Positions 17,325-26,901 are shown, counted from the first letter of the stretch. The stretch: DNA of 64,000 bases from Desulfoscipio geothermicus (GCA_016841205.1 JAENZP010000010.1:53900-117899), one strand, 5' to 3'. Notes: generated by a model not told the origin, from the sequence alone. Translations and numbers: made by a program.

Positions 17325-18524
17325 TTAAAATAGGGCTTTCTCGACTATGGGGGCGTTGTTGAATCTGTTGGGGGAAAGCGGCGCCGGGTCCAAGGGTGGT
17401 TGTTCTCCCAGCACCAGGCAGGCTGTGATTAGGCCGATGGCCGGGGCGTGCATAAAGCCGTTGCCACCAAAGCCACCGGCACAGTAAAAGCCGCTTACTT
17501 CGGTTTCCCCCAGTATACCTAGCCCGTCGGGGGTCAGGGAGCGAATGCCTGTGTATATGCGGGTTATTTGAGCTTCTTCCAGAGTCGGCACCCGGCTTAT
17601 AGCCACTTCAATGAAATCTGTCAGCCGGCCTCTATCTACTACTCTTTCCAAACCGGGGGCGATATCCCTGTCGGTACCGCCCAGCAGCAGTATGCCATTT
17701 TTTTCAGCATGCACGTAAAAGCCTGTGTCCAGGTCGACAAGCAAAGGAATATTCGCAGGGATAGTGGGCATGGGGGCGCATACATACACCTGCCGGCGGT
17801 AGGGGGTCGCTGGCAGCTCGAGGCCGGCCATCCGGGCCAGCAGATTTAAGTGGGGACCCGCGGTGTTGATCACCATCGGGGTGTTGATCATATCCGGTTC
17901 AGTGGAAGGGCTGTTTGGCCGGTTGGTTGGCCTACAAAGCACGCCGCTGATCCGGTTGTTATTAACCTTAATGCCGGTGACTTCCGTGTTGCACAGCACT
18001 TGTACGCCTAGCTTGCGGCACTGGCGGTAATAACCTTCCATAACTCCATAAGGGTCGGCATAGGCGTCGAGGGGACAAAGGCTGCCTCCCAGCAAATCGC
18101 TAGTTAAAACAAAGGGATAGGCTGTATGGATTTCTTTTGGGGTCAGTAGTTGGGAGGGTATATCCAGCTGTTTTAACTGTTCCTGCATTTTTTGCAGTTC
18201 CTGCCATTGGTTTTCCCCGGCGGATACAAAAAGGTATCCTCGCTGGCGAAAATAAATAGGGTATTGCATATCAGCGGTGAAGCGCCGGAAGTAAGGGTAA
18301 CTTATTTTAGTTAGTTGAATGTTTACCGGGTTGGTAAACTGGTGCCGGATACCTCCGGTGCACTGGGCAGTGGAGCCTGCGCCGTGAAATTTCTCTTTTT
18401 CCAGAATGATTATGCGCAGTTTACTGCGTGCCCGAAGGGTATTATTTTGGCGGGCCAGGTGATAAGCAGTGCTGAGGCCAATTACTCCTGCTCCGATAAT
18501 AATGATATCTGATTGCATAGCCAT
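17325..18524 (-). CDS. FAD-dependent oxidoreductase, DAO/glycine oxidase-like
   Basis: 399 residues. Rossmann FAD-binding motif at the N terminus (IIIGAGVIGLSTAYHLA), the DAO family's GSTAQCTGGIRHQF segment, and a C-terminal FAD-contact region (GLGILGETEVSGFYCAGGFG, then GNGFMHAPAIG). Related to sarcosine/glycine oxidase and proline-dehydrogenase beta-type subunits. In an anaerobe the acceptor is unlikely to be oxygen. Substrate unknown. Minus-strand GGGGG (18540-18536) precedes ATG 18524. It stands alone between the coat genes and fakA. Confidence 0.85.
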   Translation of the reverse strand: MAMQSDIIIIGAGVIGLSTAYHLARQNNTLRARSKLRIIILEKEKFHGAGSTAQCTGGIRHQFTNPVNIQLTKISYPYFRRFTADMQYPIYFRQRGYLFVSAGENQWQELQKMQEQLKQLDIPSQLLTPKEIHTAYPFVLTSDLLGGSLCPLDAYADPYGVMEGYYRQCRKLGVQVLCNTEVTGIKVNNNRISGVLCRPTNRPNSPSTEPDMINTPMVINTAGPHLNLLARMAGLELPATPYRRQVYVCAPMPTIPANIPLLVDLDTGFYVHAEKNGILLLGGTDRDIAPGLERVVDRGRLTDFIEVAISRVPTLEEAQITRIYTGIRSLTPDGLGILGETEVSGFYCAGGFGGNGFMHAPAIGLITACLVLGEQPPLDPAPLSPNRFNNAPIVEKALF

Positions 18525-18699
18525 ATTATTTATTCCCCCGTTTAAAATATATAATAATTAACTCATATAATCACGAGTAATGTAAGATTAAGTTTCCGGC
18601 TCAATATAAAAACAAAAAGGTGTTACAAGTAAAAATGCAGAAATAATATTTGCAGGTATTGTACATCTAGTCTTACTGTAATGACAAGGGGGATTTGGC

Positions 18700-20325
18700 T
18701 TGCACTTATACTCTACAGACGGTGAACAGATGAAATATATGCTGGTGGGGGCTGTCAACCTGCTGGCTTTGAATAAGTCTGAAATTGATGCACTAAATGT
18801 GTTTCCCGTACCCGACGGTGATACCGGTACCAATATGTACCTCACTATGCTGGCCGGAGTTAAGCAAGCCCGGCAGGTGGAGAGCGGTAGAATCAGTGAC
18901 GTTACTACGGCATTGGCCCGGGGTTGCCTAATGGGGGCCCGGGGCAATTCCGGGGTGATCTTGTCCCAGATTTTCAGTGGGTTTGCTTATGCTCTGGAAG
19001 GATTTAACAGTGCTGGTGCAGCTGACATTGCCAGGGCCTTTGCCAGTGGTGCCGAGGCGGCCTACCGGGCTGTGGGTAACCCTGTAGAGGGGACGATACT
19101 GACGGTATGCCGTGAAACAGCGGTAGGCTTGGAAAAGGCTGCTGTACGGAGTAAAGACCCAGTGCGGGTGTTTGTGCTGGGCTACCGGGCGGCCAGCCGG
19201 GCTTTGGCCCGTACACCCGAGCAGCTGCCGGTGCTGCGTGAGGCCGGTGTGGTGGACGCCGGCGGCCAGGGGCTAGTGGTGATACTAGAGGGTATTATTC
19301 AGGCTCTTAAAGATGCGGCTGCCCGGCGGAATATTGAATTATTCGACCTGGCGGCCAGCCAGCAAAAGGAATTCATTGGCAGTCGGTCCAGGGATTTCAC
19401 TACCGATATTGAATTCACTTACTGCACCGAATTTATCCTCATGGGCCGCAATATACCGATGGATACCTTGCGACAGGAACTGTCCCCTTACGGTGACTGC
19501 CTGCTGGTAGTGGGGGATGATCAGGCCGCCAAAGTGCATATTCACTCCAACCACCCCGGATTGGTACTGGAATGCGGCTTGAAGTACGGTGCTATGCAGT
19601 CCGTACAAATTAGCAATATGGAGGAGCAAAGCCAGGAAGTACGCCGCATCACTACCGCTACCGAGAGTAAACCGCTGGGTGTGGTGGCTGTGGGGGTGGG
19701 TGAAGGCATTGCTACTATATTACAGAGCATGGGGGTGGATGCAGTCATTGAAGGAGGGCAATCCATGAACCCCTCGGCGGAACAACTGTTGGATGCGGTG
19801 AATAGTGTCAATGCCCCGGCAGTAATCCTGCTGCCGAACAACAAAAATATCTTGCTGACCGCCCGGCAGGCCGCGGCAATGGCTGATAAAGAAGTGCATG
19901 TGGTGCCTGCGGTTAGCATCCCCCAGGCCTTTGCGGCGCTGCTGGTTTATAATCCTTATGCAGCGGCAGTGGAAAACGCAGCTAAAATGGAAGGCGTTTT
20001 AAGCGAAGTTAAGACGGGCGAAGTGACTATGGCCGTGCGGGACGCTGTTATTGAGGGTCAAAATATTGTTAAAGGTAATTTTATCGGTATAGCGGATGAC
20101 CAACTGGTGGCGGTTAGCCGTCGCCTGGATACTTTGCTGTTGGATTTGCTACAGGCTATGGTTGATGAGGATACCGGGTTGCTTACACTTTATTACGGAG
20201 CCGGCCTGACCGGCGCCGAAGCCCAGGAAGTAACAGGAAAGCTGGAAGAAGAATTTGCCGGGCTTGATATTGAGCTGCATTATGGCGGCCAGCCATTATA
20301 TAAGTTTATTGTCTCCGTGGAATAA
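18700..20325 (+). CDS. fakA: fatty acid kinase catalytic subunit FakA (DAK2/DegV domain, YloV)
   Basis: 541 residues, the usual FakA length. N-terminal DhaL-like ATP-binding domain with NVFPVPDGDTGTNMYLTM and GARGNSGVILSQIFSGFA, central domain, and C-terminal region with STNMEEQ-like SNMEEQSQEV and NNKNILLTARQAA. FakA phosphorylates fatty acids bound to FakB, feeding exogenous fatty acids into phospholipid synthesis. Start TTG 18700, with AAGGGGG about 6 bases upstream; no ATG occurs until residue 11. The FakB gene follows at 35 bases. Confidence 0.9.
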   Translation: MHLYSTDGEQMKYMLVGAVNLLALNKSEIDALNVFPVPDGDTGTNMYLTMLAGVKQARQVESGRISDVTTALARGCLMGARGNSGVILSQIFSGFAYALEGFNSAGAADIARAFASGAEAAYRAVGNPVEGTILTVCRETAVGLEKAAVRSKDPVRVFVLGYRAASRALARTPEQLPVLREAGVVDAGGQGLVVILEGIIQALKDAAARRNIELFDLAASQQKEFIGSRSRDFTTDIEFTYCTEFILMGRNIPMDTLRQELSPYGDCLLVVGDDQAAKVHIHSNHPGLVLECGLKYGAMQSVQISNMEEQSQEVRRITTATESKPLGVVAVGVGEGIATILQSMGVDAVIEGGQSMNPSAEQLLDAVNSVNAPAVILLPNNKNILLTARQAAAMADKEVHVVPAVSIPQAFAALLVYNPYAAAVENAAKMEGVLSEVKTGEVTMAVRDAVIEGQNIVKGNFIGIADDQLVAVSRRLDTLLLDLLQAMVDEDTGLLTLYYGAGLTGAEAQEVTGKLEEEFAGLDIELHYGGQPLYKFIVSVE

Positions 20326-20360
20326 TATCTAGCTAATTGTGGTAAGGAAGGTGTATTGCT

Positions 20361-21221
20361 ATGGCTAAGGTCCGCATAGTGACAGATAGTACGGCGGATT
20401 TGCCGAAAGAGTTGGTTGAAAAATATTCTATTACCGTAGTGCCGTTGAAGGTTTTTTTTGGTACCCAGTGTTTTATCGACGGGGTGGATCTGTCAGCCGC
20501 TGAATTTAATAATCGTTTAGTTGCTAGCAAGGAATTGCCCACCACCTCTCAGCCTTCGCCCACTGAATTTATAGAATATTATCGCCCGTTGGTTGACGAT
20601 GGGGCAGACATTGTATCCATCCATATTTCCGCTCAGATGAGCGGTACCCTGCAGTCCGCCCAGCTGGCCAAAACCATGTTAAATTACGACGGGCTGGAGG
20701 TAGTTGATTCCCGTGGCGTTAGTGTGGCGTTGGGGATGCTGGTGCTGGCGGCGGCACGGGCCGCCGAAGCCGGGCGTTCCCGGGCAGAGGTGCTGACCCT
20801 GGTACAGGATATTATAGCCGATCACCGGGTATATTTTATGGTGGATACCCTGGAATATCTACAGCGCGGCGGGCGTATCGGTAAGGCCCATGCTTTTCTG
20901 GGCACTATATTGAATGTCAAACCAGTATGTACTATATTGGATGGGGTAATCAACCCCTATGAAAAGGTGCGGGGCCGCAAAAAAGCGATCAACCGGCTGG
21001 TGCAGTTGTTTTCTGAACAGTACCGGGATGCCGGACCGCTGTTCTGTTTTATAACCCACGGTAATGACCCCGAGGGGCTGCAATATCTGCAAGGTTTAGT
21101 GCAGGAAAAGCTCGAATGCCAGGAAATTTTGCATAGCCAGATGGGCTCGGTGGTGGTAACTCATGCTGGGCCGGGTTTTCTGGGCATTGTGGTTTGCCCA
21201 CAAAAATATATGCAGGTGTAG
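20361..21221 (+). CDS. fakB: DegV family fatty-acid-binding protein FakB
   Basis: 286 residues. DegV fold: IVTDSTADLPKEL at the N terminus, TSQPSPTEF, SIHISAQMSGTLQSAQLA (fatty-acid carboxylate contact region), and DTLEYLQRGGRIGKAHAFLG; C-terminal GPGFLGIVV. FakB presents the fatty acid to FakA for phosphorylation. ATG 20361 has AAGGAAGG upstream. Location right behind fakA supports the pairing. Confidence 0.92.
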   Translation: MAKVRIVTDSTADLPKELVEKYSITVVPLKVFFGTQCFIDGVDLSAAEFNNRLVASKELPTTSQPSPTEFIEYYRPLVDDGADIVSIHISAQMSGTLQSAQLAKTMLNYDGLEVVDSRGVSVALGMLVLAAARAAEAGRSRAEVLTLVQDIIADHRVYFMVDTLEYLQRGGRIGKAHAFLGTILNVKPVCTILDGVINPYEKVRGRKKAINRLVQLFSEQYRDAGPLFCFITHGNDPEGLQYLQGLVQEKLECQEILHSQMGSVVVTHAGPGFLGIVVCPQKYMQV

Positions 21222-21255
21222 TAGTTTAAATACCCAATGCATAGGAGCATGACCA

Positions 21256-22182
21256 GTGCATACAGAGCCGGTAATTGAAGCATGCGATTTGGTTAAACAA
21301 TATAAAGGCATCACTGCGGTGGCCGGGGTTGATTTCCAAGTGTGCCGTGGAGAGTGTTTTGGTCTGCTGGGCCCAAATGGAGCGGGTAAATCCTCCACTG
21401 TGAAAATGATCTACTGTTTTTCACCGGTAACCGGCGGCACGATAAAGGTGTTGGGAATGGACGTACGGGAGCAGCCCAGGCAGATTAAGGCCCGGTTGGG
21501 GGTAGTAGCCCAGGAAAACAATTTGGACCCGGAACTAACTGTAATGCAAAACCTGCTTTCCTACGCCGGTTTTTATGGTATACCGCCAGATGCGGCCCGG
21601 CAGCGCGCGCAGGAGTTGCTGAACTTTTTTGAGCTGGCTGACCGCGCCGGTCAAAAAGTGGATACGCTGAGCGGGGGCATGAAACGTAAATTGACCATTG
21701 CCCGGGGACTGATTAATAATCCGGATATACTTATTTTGGACGAGCCTACCACCGGGCTGGACCCCCAGGCCAGGCACATGGTCTGGCAGCGGCTGAATAA
21801 TCTGCGGGATCGTGGGGTGACCCTGCTGTTGACCACTCATTACCTGGACGAGGCTCACCAACTGTGCGACCGGCTGGTGATTATGTACGGGGGTAAGATA
21901 CTGGAACAGGGTACGCCGCACGAGTTAGTGGCCAAACACATCGGCAGCGAAGTGGTGGAAGTGGGGCGGGGCTCTGCTGAGGCCGGTTCAATTATCGGGC
22001 AGGTGGCCCAATTAATCCGGGGACATCTGGTAGTGGGGGATATCCTATACCTTTACCCGGTGGATGGACGTGAGCTAATGCGGGAACTCGGCAGGCTGAG
22101 GCTAACTCGCTTGTCCTTGAGACCCGGTACGCTGGAAGATGTGTTTTTAAAACTTACAGGCAAGGGTCTTGGCGAGGTTTAA
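21256..22182 (+). CDS. ABC transporter ATP-binding protein, NodI/DRA type
   Basis: 308 residues. Walker A GPNGAGKSS, signature LSGGMKRKLTIARGL, Walker B ILILDEPTTGLDPQ, H-loop TTHYLDEA. The C-terminal extension (about 230-308) is typical of daunorubicin/NodI-type exporters. GTG 21256 behind AGGAG. It is followed 5 bases later by its permease gene. Substrate unknown. It could serve lipid or polysaccharide export or drug efflux. Confidence 0.9.
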   Translation: MHTEPVIEACDLVKQYKGITAVAGVDFQVCRGECFGLLGPNGAGKSSTVKMIYCFSPVTGGTIKVLGMDVREQPRQIKARLGVVAQENNLDPELTVMQNLLSYAGFYGIPPDAARQRAQELLNFFELADRAGQKVDTLSGGMKRKLTIARGLINNPDILILDEPTTGLDPQARHMVWQRLNNLRDRGVTLLLTTHYLDEAHQLCDRLVIMYGGKILEQGTPHELVAKHIGSEVVEVGRGSAEAGSIIGQVAQLIRGHLVVGDILYLYPVDGRELMRELGRLRLTRLSLRPGTLEDVFLKLTGKGLGEV

Positions 22183-22187
22183 AGAAT

Positions 22188-22964
22188 ATGTTTAGGTTAG
22201 TAGATATTGCGCCGCCCCTGGTATGGCAGGTATTCCGGCGGAATTTCACGGTCTACCGCCGCACCTGGATGGTCAGCATGTCCTTTAATTTCATTGAGCC
22301 GCTGCTGTACCTGGCGGCTATGGGTATTGGCCTGGGAGGTTACGTGAGTTCTATGGAGGGCATGCCCTACTTAAACTTTCTGGCACCCGGTCTCACCGTT
22401 TCATCGGCCATGTTCGCCGCGGCTTACGAGTGTACCTATGGCAGCTATGTACGTATGGAGTATCAAAAAATATACGATGCCATCATCGCCACTCCCGCTA
22501 GCGCCGGTGATGTGGTGTTGGGGGACATGCTGTGGGGCTCCTTTAAATCTCTGTTATACGGTTCAGTCATCCTGTTAGTGATCCTTGTTCTAGGGCTGGT
22601 GCAATCTCCCTGGGCTTTATTGGTGCCTCCGGTGCTCTGGCTGGCCGGCCTGACCTTTGCCGCCATGTCGATGGCGTGGATAGGGCTGGTGCCCAATATA
22701 GACAGTTTTAATTATTACTTTTCTTTAATTGTGACACCGCTGTTTTTACTGTCCGGTATATTTTTCCCGCTGACCGGCCTGGCTGCACCCGTGCTTGCTA
22801 TAGCGTGGTTCAGTCCCCTGTACCACGCCGTACAGGTGGTACGCAGCCTGGTTAACGGTAACGTTAGTCCGGCGCTCTGGGGTGATGTGCTTTGGCTGGC
22901 GGTGGCGACCCTGGTGCTGGTTCCACTTGCGTTGCGCCTGATGCACAAATTGTTGGTTAAATAG
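22188..22964 (+). CDS. ABC-2 type permease, NodJ family
   Basis: 258 residues with six predicted membrane helices and ABC-2 features: FRRNFTVYRRTWMVSMSFNF at the N terminus, MGIGLGGYV, and a C-terminal FFPLTGLA... FSPLYHAVQVVRSL. It pairs with the ATPase just upstream; one permease homodimer with two ATPases would make the exporter. No clear terminator follows; about 200 bases separate it from the next gene. Confidence 0.88.
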   Translation: MFRLVDIAPPLVWQVFRRNFTVYRRTWMVSMSFNFIEPLLYLAAMGIGLGGYVSSMEGMPYLNFLAPGLTVSSAMFAAAYECTYGSYVRMEYQKIYDAIIATPASAGDVVLGDMLWGSFKSLLYGSVILLVILVLGLVQSPWALLVPPVLWLAGLTFAAMSMAWIGLVPNIDSFNYYFSLIVTPLFLLSGIFFPLTGLAAPVLAIAWFSPLYHAVQVVRSLVNGNVSPALWGDVLWLAVATLVLVPLALRLMHKLLVK

Positions 22965-23107
22965 AAAAATAATGAGTTACCTCACCTGGCTTTTGAACAT
23001 AATGGTGGTAAACTTCAATTAACGCCGATTAACTTTTTTTTTATTATATTACAACCATAAAATAAATAAAGATTCAATAAAATTATAGTAAATGAAGAAA
23101 CTATCCT

Positions 23108-23137
23108 TTGTGAAACTCAAAAGTGATATACTATACT
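23108..23137 (+). promoter_or_regulatory. possible sigma-A promoter
   Basis: TTGTGA (23108-23113) and TATACT (23132-23137) are separated by 18 bases, 27 bases before the start of the QueG-like gene, in an AT-rich 200-base gap. Confidence 0.35.
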
Positions 23138-23163
23138 TATTTAATTTATAAAGGAGTTTTTAT

Positions 23164-23913
23164 ATGTACATCGGTAATAAAATATCCCTGTTTATTAAAA
23201 ATTCAGTAATGCAGGCTCAAACTATAACTCGCTACCGGGAGCCATTGGTGGGCTTTGCCGATGCATATGATCACTTGTTTACCCAAATCAAGCAGGTTGT
23301 CGGCCCCTACCATATGCACCCCCGGGAAATACTGCCCAGTGCTAAAACTGTTGTAGCTTTCTTTATACCCTTTGCGGAGGATGTAGTTAAGTCCAATAGG
23401 CGGGATAAAGAGGTAGTGGCGCGTGAATGGGCGGTGGCATATATTGAAACCAATCGGTTAATTAGTCAAATTTGCGAACAACTTATACAATTGTTGCAAG
23501 ACGAAGGAATTGAGGCATTGGCGGAAAAGCCTACCCATAACTTCAATGAACGCGACCTTACTGCGGGCTGGTCTCATAAAAGCGTTGCTTATGTGGCTGG
23601 ACTGGGCACTTTTGGATTAAATCGCATGTTAATCACTACTTCCGGTTGTGCCGGTCGGTTTGGGAGCCTGGTTATTTCTGCTGAGATTCCCCCTACTCCC
23701 CGGCCAACCAGGGAATTATGCCGTTACTACCGGGAAGGTAAATGTCTGTATTGCGTAAATAACTGCCCCATTGAGGCACTCCAGGTACAGTATTTAGATA
23801 AACAAAAGTGTTATAAGCGATTACTGGAAGTGGACAATCAGTTTAGCGATTTGGACCTATGTGATGTTTGTGGTAAATGTGCCGTGGGACCTTGCGCTAT
23901 GAATCCCGTCTAA
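23164..23913 (+). CDS. QueG-like 4Fe-4S protein (epoxyqueuosine reductase-related)
   Basis: 249 residues. C-terminal cysteines CLYCVNNCP and CDVCGKCAVGPC fit two clusters of the QueG C-terminal type. N-terminal part shows AKTVVAFFIPF and KSVAYVAGLGTFGLNRMLIT, as in QueG-related proteins, which bind cobalamin in true QueG. It is shorter than QueG (about 310-380) and lacks the HEAT-repeat end, so it is better called a QueG-like ferredoxin-domain protein than the tRNA enzyme. AAGGAG precedes the ATG. Confidence 0.8.
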   Translation: MYIGNKISLFIKNSVMQAQTITRYREPLVGFADAYDHLFTQIKQVVGPYHMHPREILPSAKTVVAFFIPFAEDVVKSNRRDKEVVAREWAVAYIETNRLISQICEQLIQLLQDEGIEALAEKPTHNFNERDLTAGWSHKSVAYVAGLGTFGLNRMLITTSGCAGRFGSLVISAEIPPTPRPTRELCRYYREGKCLYCVNNCPIEALQVQYLDKQKCYKRLLEVDNQFSDLDLCDVCGKCAVGPCAMNPV

Positions 23914-23943
23914 TTTAGGGTTTTTTTAGTAATTATAATGAAG

Positions 23944-23970
23944 AGAAAGGAAACCTGTGGCTTCCTTTCT
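23944..23970. terminator. hairpin between convergent genes
   Basis: AGAAAGGAA (23944-23952) pairs with TTCCTTTCT (23962-23970), with two further inner pairs. No good T-run follows on either strand, so termination is uncertain. Confidence 0.45.
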
Positions 23971-23984
23971 TGAACTCTCATTTA

Positions 23985-24155
23985 CTAAATGCGGTTGGAG
24001 TTGTGTTGAACCAGGTCTATGGTACCTAAAAGAATATGCGCCAATCCGAAGCCCGTTACACCCCAGCCGACCATAGGGTTCACATTGCGCAGGGCTAGCC
24101 CGGTGGTGGTAACTGCCGCCCCTAAAACAGTGGGTATCAAACCTTCGCGTGCCAC
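23985..24155 (-). CDS. small conserved-looking membrane protein, unknown function
   Basis: 56 residues from GTG 24155: begins VAREGLIPTVLGAAVTTTGL, continues with a second hydrophobic segment (GWGVTGFGLAHILLGTIDLV) and a polar end. GGGGGG (24167-24162) lies 6 bases before the GTG, which decides the start over an ATG two codons upstream that abuts it. Two short membrane helices with glycines are likely. No family recognised. Missed by size cut-offs; the good ribosome site and composition make it a likely real gene. Confidence 0.7.
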   Translation of the reverse strand: MAREGLIPTVLGAAVTTTGLALRNVNPMVGWGVTGFGLAHILLGTIDLVQHNSNRI

Positions 24156-24401
24156 TGTCATCCCCCCTGTTAGATTTTTGAGAGTTCCACATTATTGTGT
24201 GGTTATCACCAATTTTTATACCTGTTAAAGGGCGTTTTATAATGTCTAACTTAGGACTATTTAAGAGAATATTGTCTTAATATTAATGAAAAAGTTGCAT
24301 AGTAAAAGGGGTTAGTAAATTTTTATAGAAGAATTTATAAAGCTATGGTTTAGCCCTAATTATGCCTGGTGCCATAATAAAAAGAAAAAGCGGTGCAAAT
24401 A

Positions 24402-24584
24402 ATGGTGAATTGCAGGCAATGCAAAAACTTTTATATAACCTGGGATGCCAGATTTCCCAACGGTTGCAGGAGTTATGGAATAAGAAGTAGGTACAATCCG
24501 TCTTATGAAGTTTTAAGAGCTACAGGAAAAGCGTGTATATGTTTCCATGAAAAAGAGAATAAACGTATTGTGCACAACGAGTGA
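24402..24584 (+). CDS. small cysteine-containing protein, unknown function
   Basis: About 60 residues: CRQCKNFYITWDARFPNGCR, then SYGIRSRYNPSYEV and KACICFHEKE. Cysteines in a CxxC...C...CxC arrangement suggest metal binding. The pattern C-x-x-C-x-x-F-x-I-T-W-D recurs, to my recollection, in short uncharacterised proteins of anaerobic Firmicutes and Deltaproteobacteria. ATG 24402 chosen over GTG 24393; GCGGTG lies at fair spacing. AT-rich surroundings on both sides. Confidence 0.65.
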   Translation: MVNCRQCKNFYITWDARFPNGCRSYGIRSRYNPSYEVLRATGKACICFHEKENKRIVHNE

Positions 24585-24733
24585 GACTTTCTCTTGTACA
24601 ATATTACTGAGGTGTTTTATAATTTAAATGTTGATTAAATTGAAGAAAGAGATCTTCTTAAAGATGTATTTAAATAATTAGCAAGGGCTTGAGTGCCAGA
24701 GAGGTTTTTTGTAGGAAAGGAACGGGACGAGGT

Positions 24734-25477
24734 ATGTTAGCAGGCCCCGTGTATGCAGTTGGCAAAAAGAAAAAATTTATTTTTTGGCAAAGCTTTTTTT
24801 TTATTTTTATTATGTTTCTGGCAGGCTATGTTTTGCTGCAATCATCCATTTTTACAATAACTAAAATTGCAGTGCAAGGAAATAATAAGCTAACTGCTGG
24901 AGAAATAGTGCAGGTGTCGGGTATTGTAACCGGTATGAATATTTTTAAAGCTGACCTGCAAACCGCCTTCGCCAGAGTAAAGGTTCTGCCTATGATAAAA
25001 GAGGTAAAGATCAACAGAGATTTTCCCGATACTATAGTTATTGAAATTGTCGAGCGGAAGCCCGTGGCGCTGGTGGCGGTGGATGGGCATTTTGTGGAAC
25101 TGGATGCAGAAGGCTATTACCTGCGTACGGGTAGCGTCGCTGCCAACGGGCTGCCTGTGGTAACCGGTGTGCAGGTGCAGGCTGTGGGACCGGGTAAAAA
25201 AGTTACCGGAAAGAGATTAGATATAGCACTGCAAGTAGTGCAGGAATTGAACGACGAATTGCTGAATAATCTGTCCGAGGTGCATGTTGATAACGTAGGT
25301 CTGGTAACCCTGTATACATTGGATGGTATAGAATGCCGGTTAGGTACACCGGAAAACGTTGGTACTAAAGGAGATTATTTCATCCAGGTAATAAAAGAAT
25401 TGCAAGAGGGAAATAAGAGTATTAAGTATGTTGATTTCTCAATCATCAACTCGCCGGTTGTAAAATACAAAGATTGA
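24734..25477 (+). CDS. ftsQ: cell division protein FtsQ/DivIB
   Basis: 247 residues. Short basic cytoplasmic end, one membrane helix (FIFWQSFFFIFIMFLAGYVL), a POTRA domain (about 45-115: FTITKIAVQGNNKLTAGEIV ... VKINRDFPDTIVIEIVERKP) and the beta domain with VALVAVDGHFVELDAEGYYL. It belongs to the divisome with FtsL/DivIC. ATG 24734 has only a close GACGAGG; TTG 24689 would add 15 residues without a better site. Usually murB or murA precedes ftsQ; here it does not. Confidence 0.9.
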   Translation: MLAGPVYAVGKKKKFIFWQSFFFIFIMFLAGYVLLQSSIFTITKIAVQGNNKLTAGEIVQVSGIVTGMNIFKADLQTAFARVKVLPMIKEVKINRDFPDTIVIEIVERKPVALVAVDGHFVELDAEGYYLRTGSVAANGLPVVTGVQVQAVGPGKKVTGKRLDIALQVVQELNDELLNNLSEVHVDNVGLVTLYTLDGIECRLGTPENVGTKGDYFIQVIKELQEGNKSIKYVDFSIINSPVVKYKD

Positions 25478-25502
25478 CCGTATTAATTATGGGGGAACTG
25501 GC

Positions 25503-26201
25503 ATGAAAATAAGATCATACTACTGGATATTGTTGATGTGTATGGTTATGGGTTTTATTCTGGCGATGCAGTTCCGAGTTACCCGTGATATGCAGATTAC
25601 ACCGGATTTGGACAGGCCCATAGCGCTGGCTCAGGAACTGTACCAGGCCCGTAAATCCAGAGATCAATTACAAGCTAGAGTAGACGAGCTACGTAACCAA
25701 CTGGACAATGCGGTAACCGGCCCGGAGCTATCCAGGTTAAAGGAAGAGCTGGATGAAGCACGCCAGGAGGCGGGAATGAAAGAGGTGCAGGGAGCCGGTG
25801 TGGAAGTAACACTAAATGATAGTAACAAAGTACTACAGCCAGGGGAAAATCCGAACTTTTTTGTGTTGCATGACGGAGATGTATTGCGCGTGTTAAATGA
25901 GCTAAAAGCGGCCGGGGCAAAGGCTATTTCTCTTAACGGGCAAAGAATTATTTCAACCACTGAAGTGCGCTGCATAGGGCCGACCATTTTAGTGAACAAA
26001 AATCAGCGTCTCAGTCCACCGTTTATCATTTCTGCGGTGGGCAATCCCGAAACACTATCCAATTCCTTAACAATGAAAAACGGAGTAGTTGACTACCTGC
26101 AGTTTTGGAGCATTCAGGTGGATGTCAAAAAGGTAGATAAACTAGTCGTTCCTGCGTATACGGGCGACCTCGTTTTTGATTATGCTAAGCCCAAGATATA
26201 A
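25503..26201 (+). CDS. DUF881 membrane protein (YlxX/YlxW type), first copy
   Basis: 232 residues. N-terminal membrane helix (YYWILLMCMVMGFILAMQF), coiled coil (about 40-95: RDQLQARVDELRNQLDNAV) and the DUF881 domain (GAGVEVTLNDS, ELKAAGAKAISLNGQRIIST, TEVRCIGPTILVN). In Firmicutes these genes stand between ftsQ and sbp or ftsA. Thought to be division-associated, but the function is not settled. It overlaps the in-frame extension of the next gene. Confidence 0.88.
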   Translation: MKIRSYYWILLMCMVMGFILAMQFRVTRDMQITPDLDRPIALAQELYQARKSRDQLQARVDELRNQLDNAVTGPELSRLKEELDEARQEAGMKEVQGAGVEVTLNDSNKVLQPGENPNFFVLHDGDVLRVLNELKAAGAKAISLNGQRIISTTEVRCIGPTILVNKNQRLSPPFIISAVGNPETLSNSLTMKNGVVDYLQFWSIQVDVKKVDKLVVPAYTGDLVFDYAKPKI

Positions 26202-26220
26202 TAGGGGAGGTGGTTGGCCT

Positions 26221-26901
26221 GTGCCCCAAAAAACTAGTATGTATGTCTCCATCATGTTGGTTGCCGCGGTACTGGGGTTAATGCTGTCCGTGCAGTTTCG
26301 TGCGGTTAATCATGCTTCAAATGGTATATCTATTGACCGCGCCCAGGAGCTGACAGTAGAACTTAAACAAATTAATAAAGAGAAAGAAGATTTATCAATA
26401 GAAATAAGCGATCTAACCTTTAAATTAAACCAGATCAAACAGGGCCAGACCGAGGCCATTAGTGCCCTGCAAAGTGAGCTGAACAAGGTGCGCATGAATG
26501 CCGGTCTGATTACGGTAAGTGGTCCAGGGATTGAATTGGTACTGGATAAACCTGATACTAATACAGGGGATACCCAGATATCGCCCGAGCTGATGATTAT
26601 CCAGGATGAGTATTTATTAAGCGCTTTAAACGAGCTATGGGGTGCCGGGGCAGAAGCAATATCAATAAATGGCCAGCGCATTATTGCTACTACCGAGGTC
26701 AGGCAGGCGGGTTCCTTTATTAATATTAACCTTAACCGGGTGGTCCCCCCTTACCAAATACTGGCCATTGGTAATCCACAGGAACTCATGGATACTCTGG
26801 GAATAACGGGCGGGTTACAGGAATACTGGCGGGATTTGGGTATTAAGGTATCTTTAGAAAAACACGATGATTTGACTTTGCCTGCATACGGTAAAAAATA
26901 A
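26221..26901 (+). CDS. DUF881 membrane protein, second copy
   Basis: 226 residues with the same layout as the preceding gene: membrane helix (MYVSIMLVAAVLGLMLSVQF), coiled coil, then GPGIELVLDKP, ELWGAGAEAISINGQRIIAT, TEVRQAGSFININ. A tandem duplicate. GTG 26221 is preferred; AGGGGAGG (26203-26210) lies 10 bases upstream, while the longer frame from 26176 would overlap the first copy with no site. Confidence 0.88.
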   Translation: MPQKTSMYVSIMLVAAVLGLMLSVQFRAVNHASNGISIDRAQELTVELKQINKEKEDLSIEISDLTFKLNQIKQGQTEAISALQSELNKVRMNAGLITVSGPGIELVLDKPDTNTGDTQISPELMIIQDEYLLSALNELWGAGAEAISINGQRIIATTEVRQAGSFININLNRVVPPYQILAIGNPQELMDTLGITGGLQEYWRDLGIKVSLEKHDDLTLPAYGKK

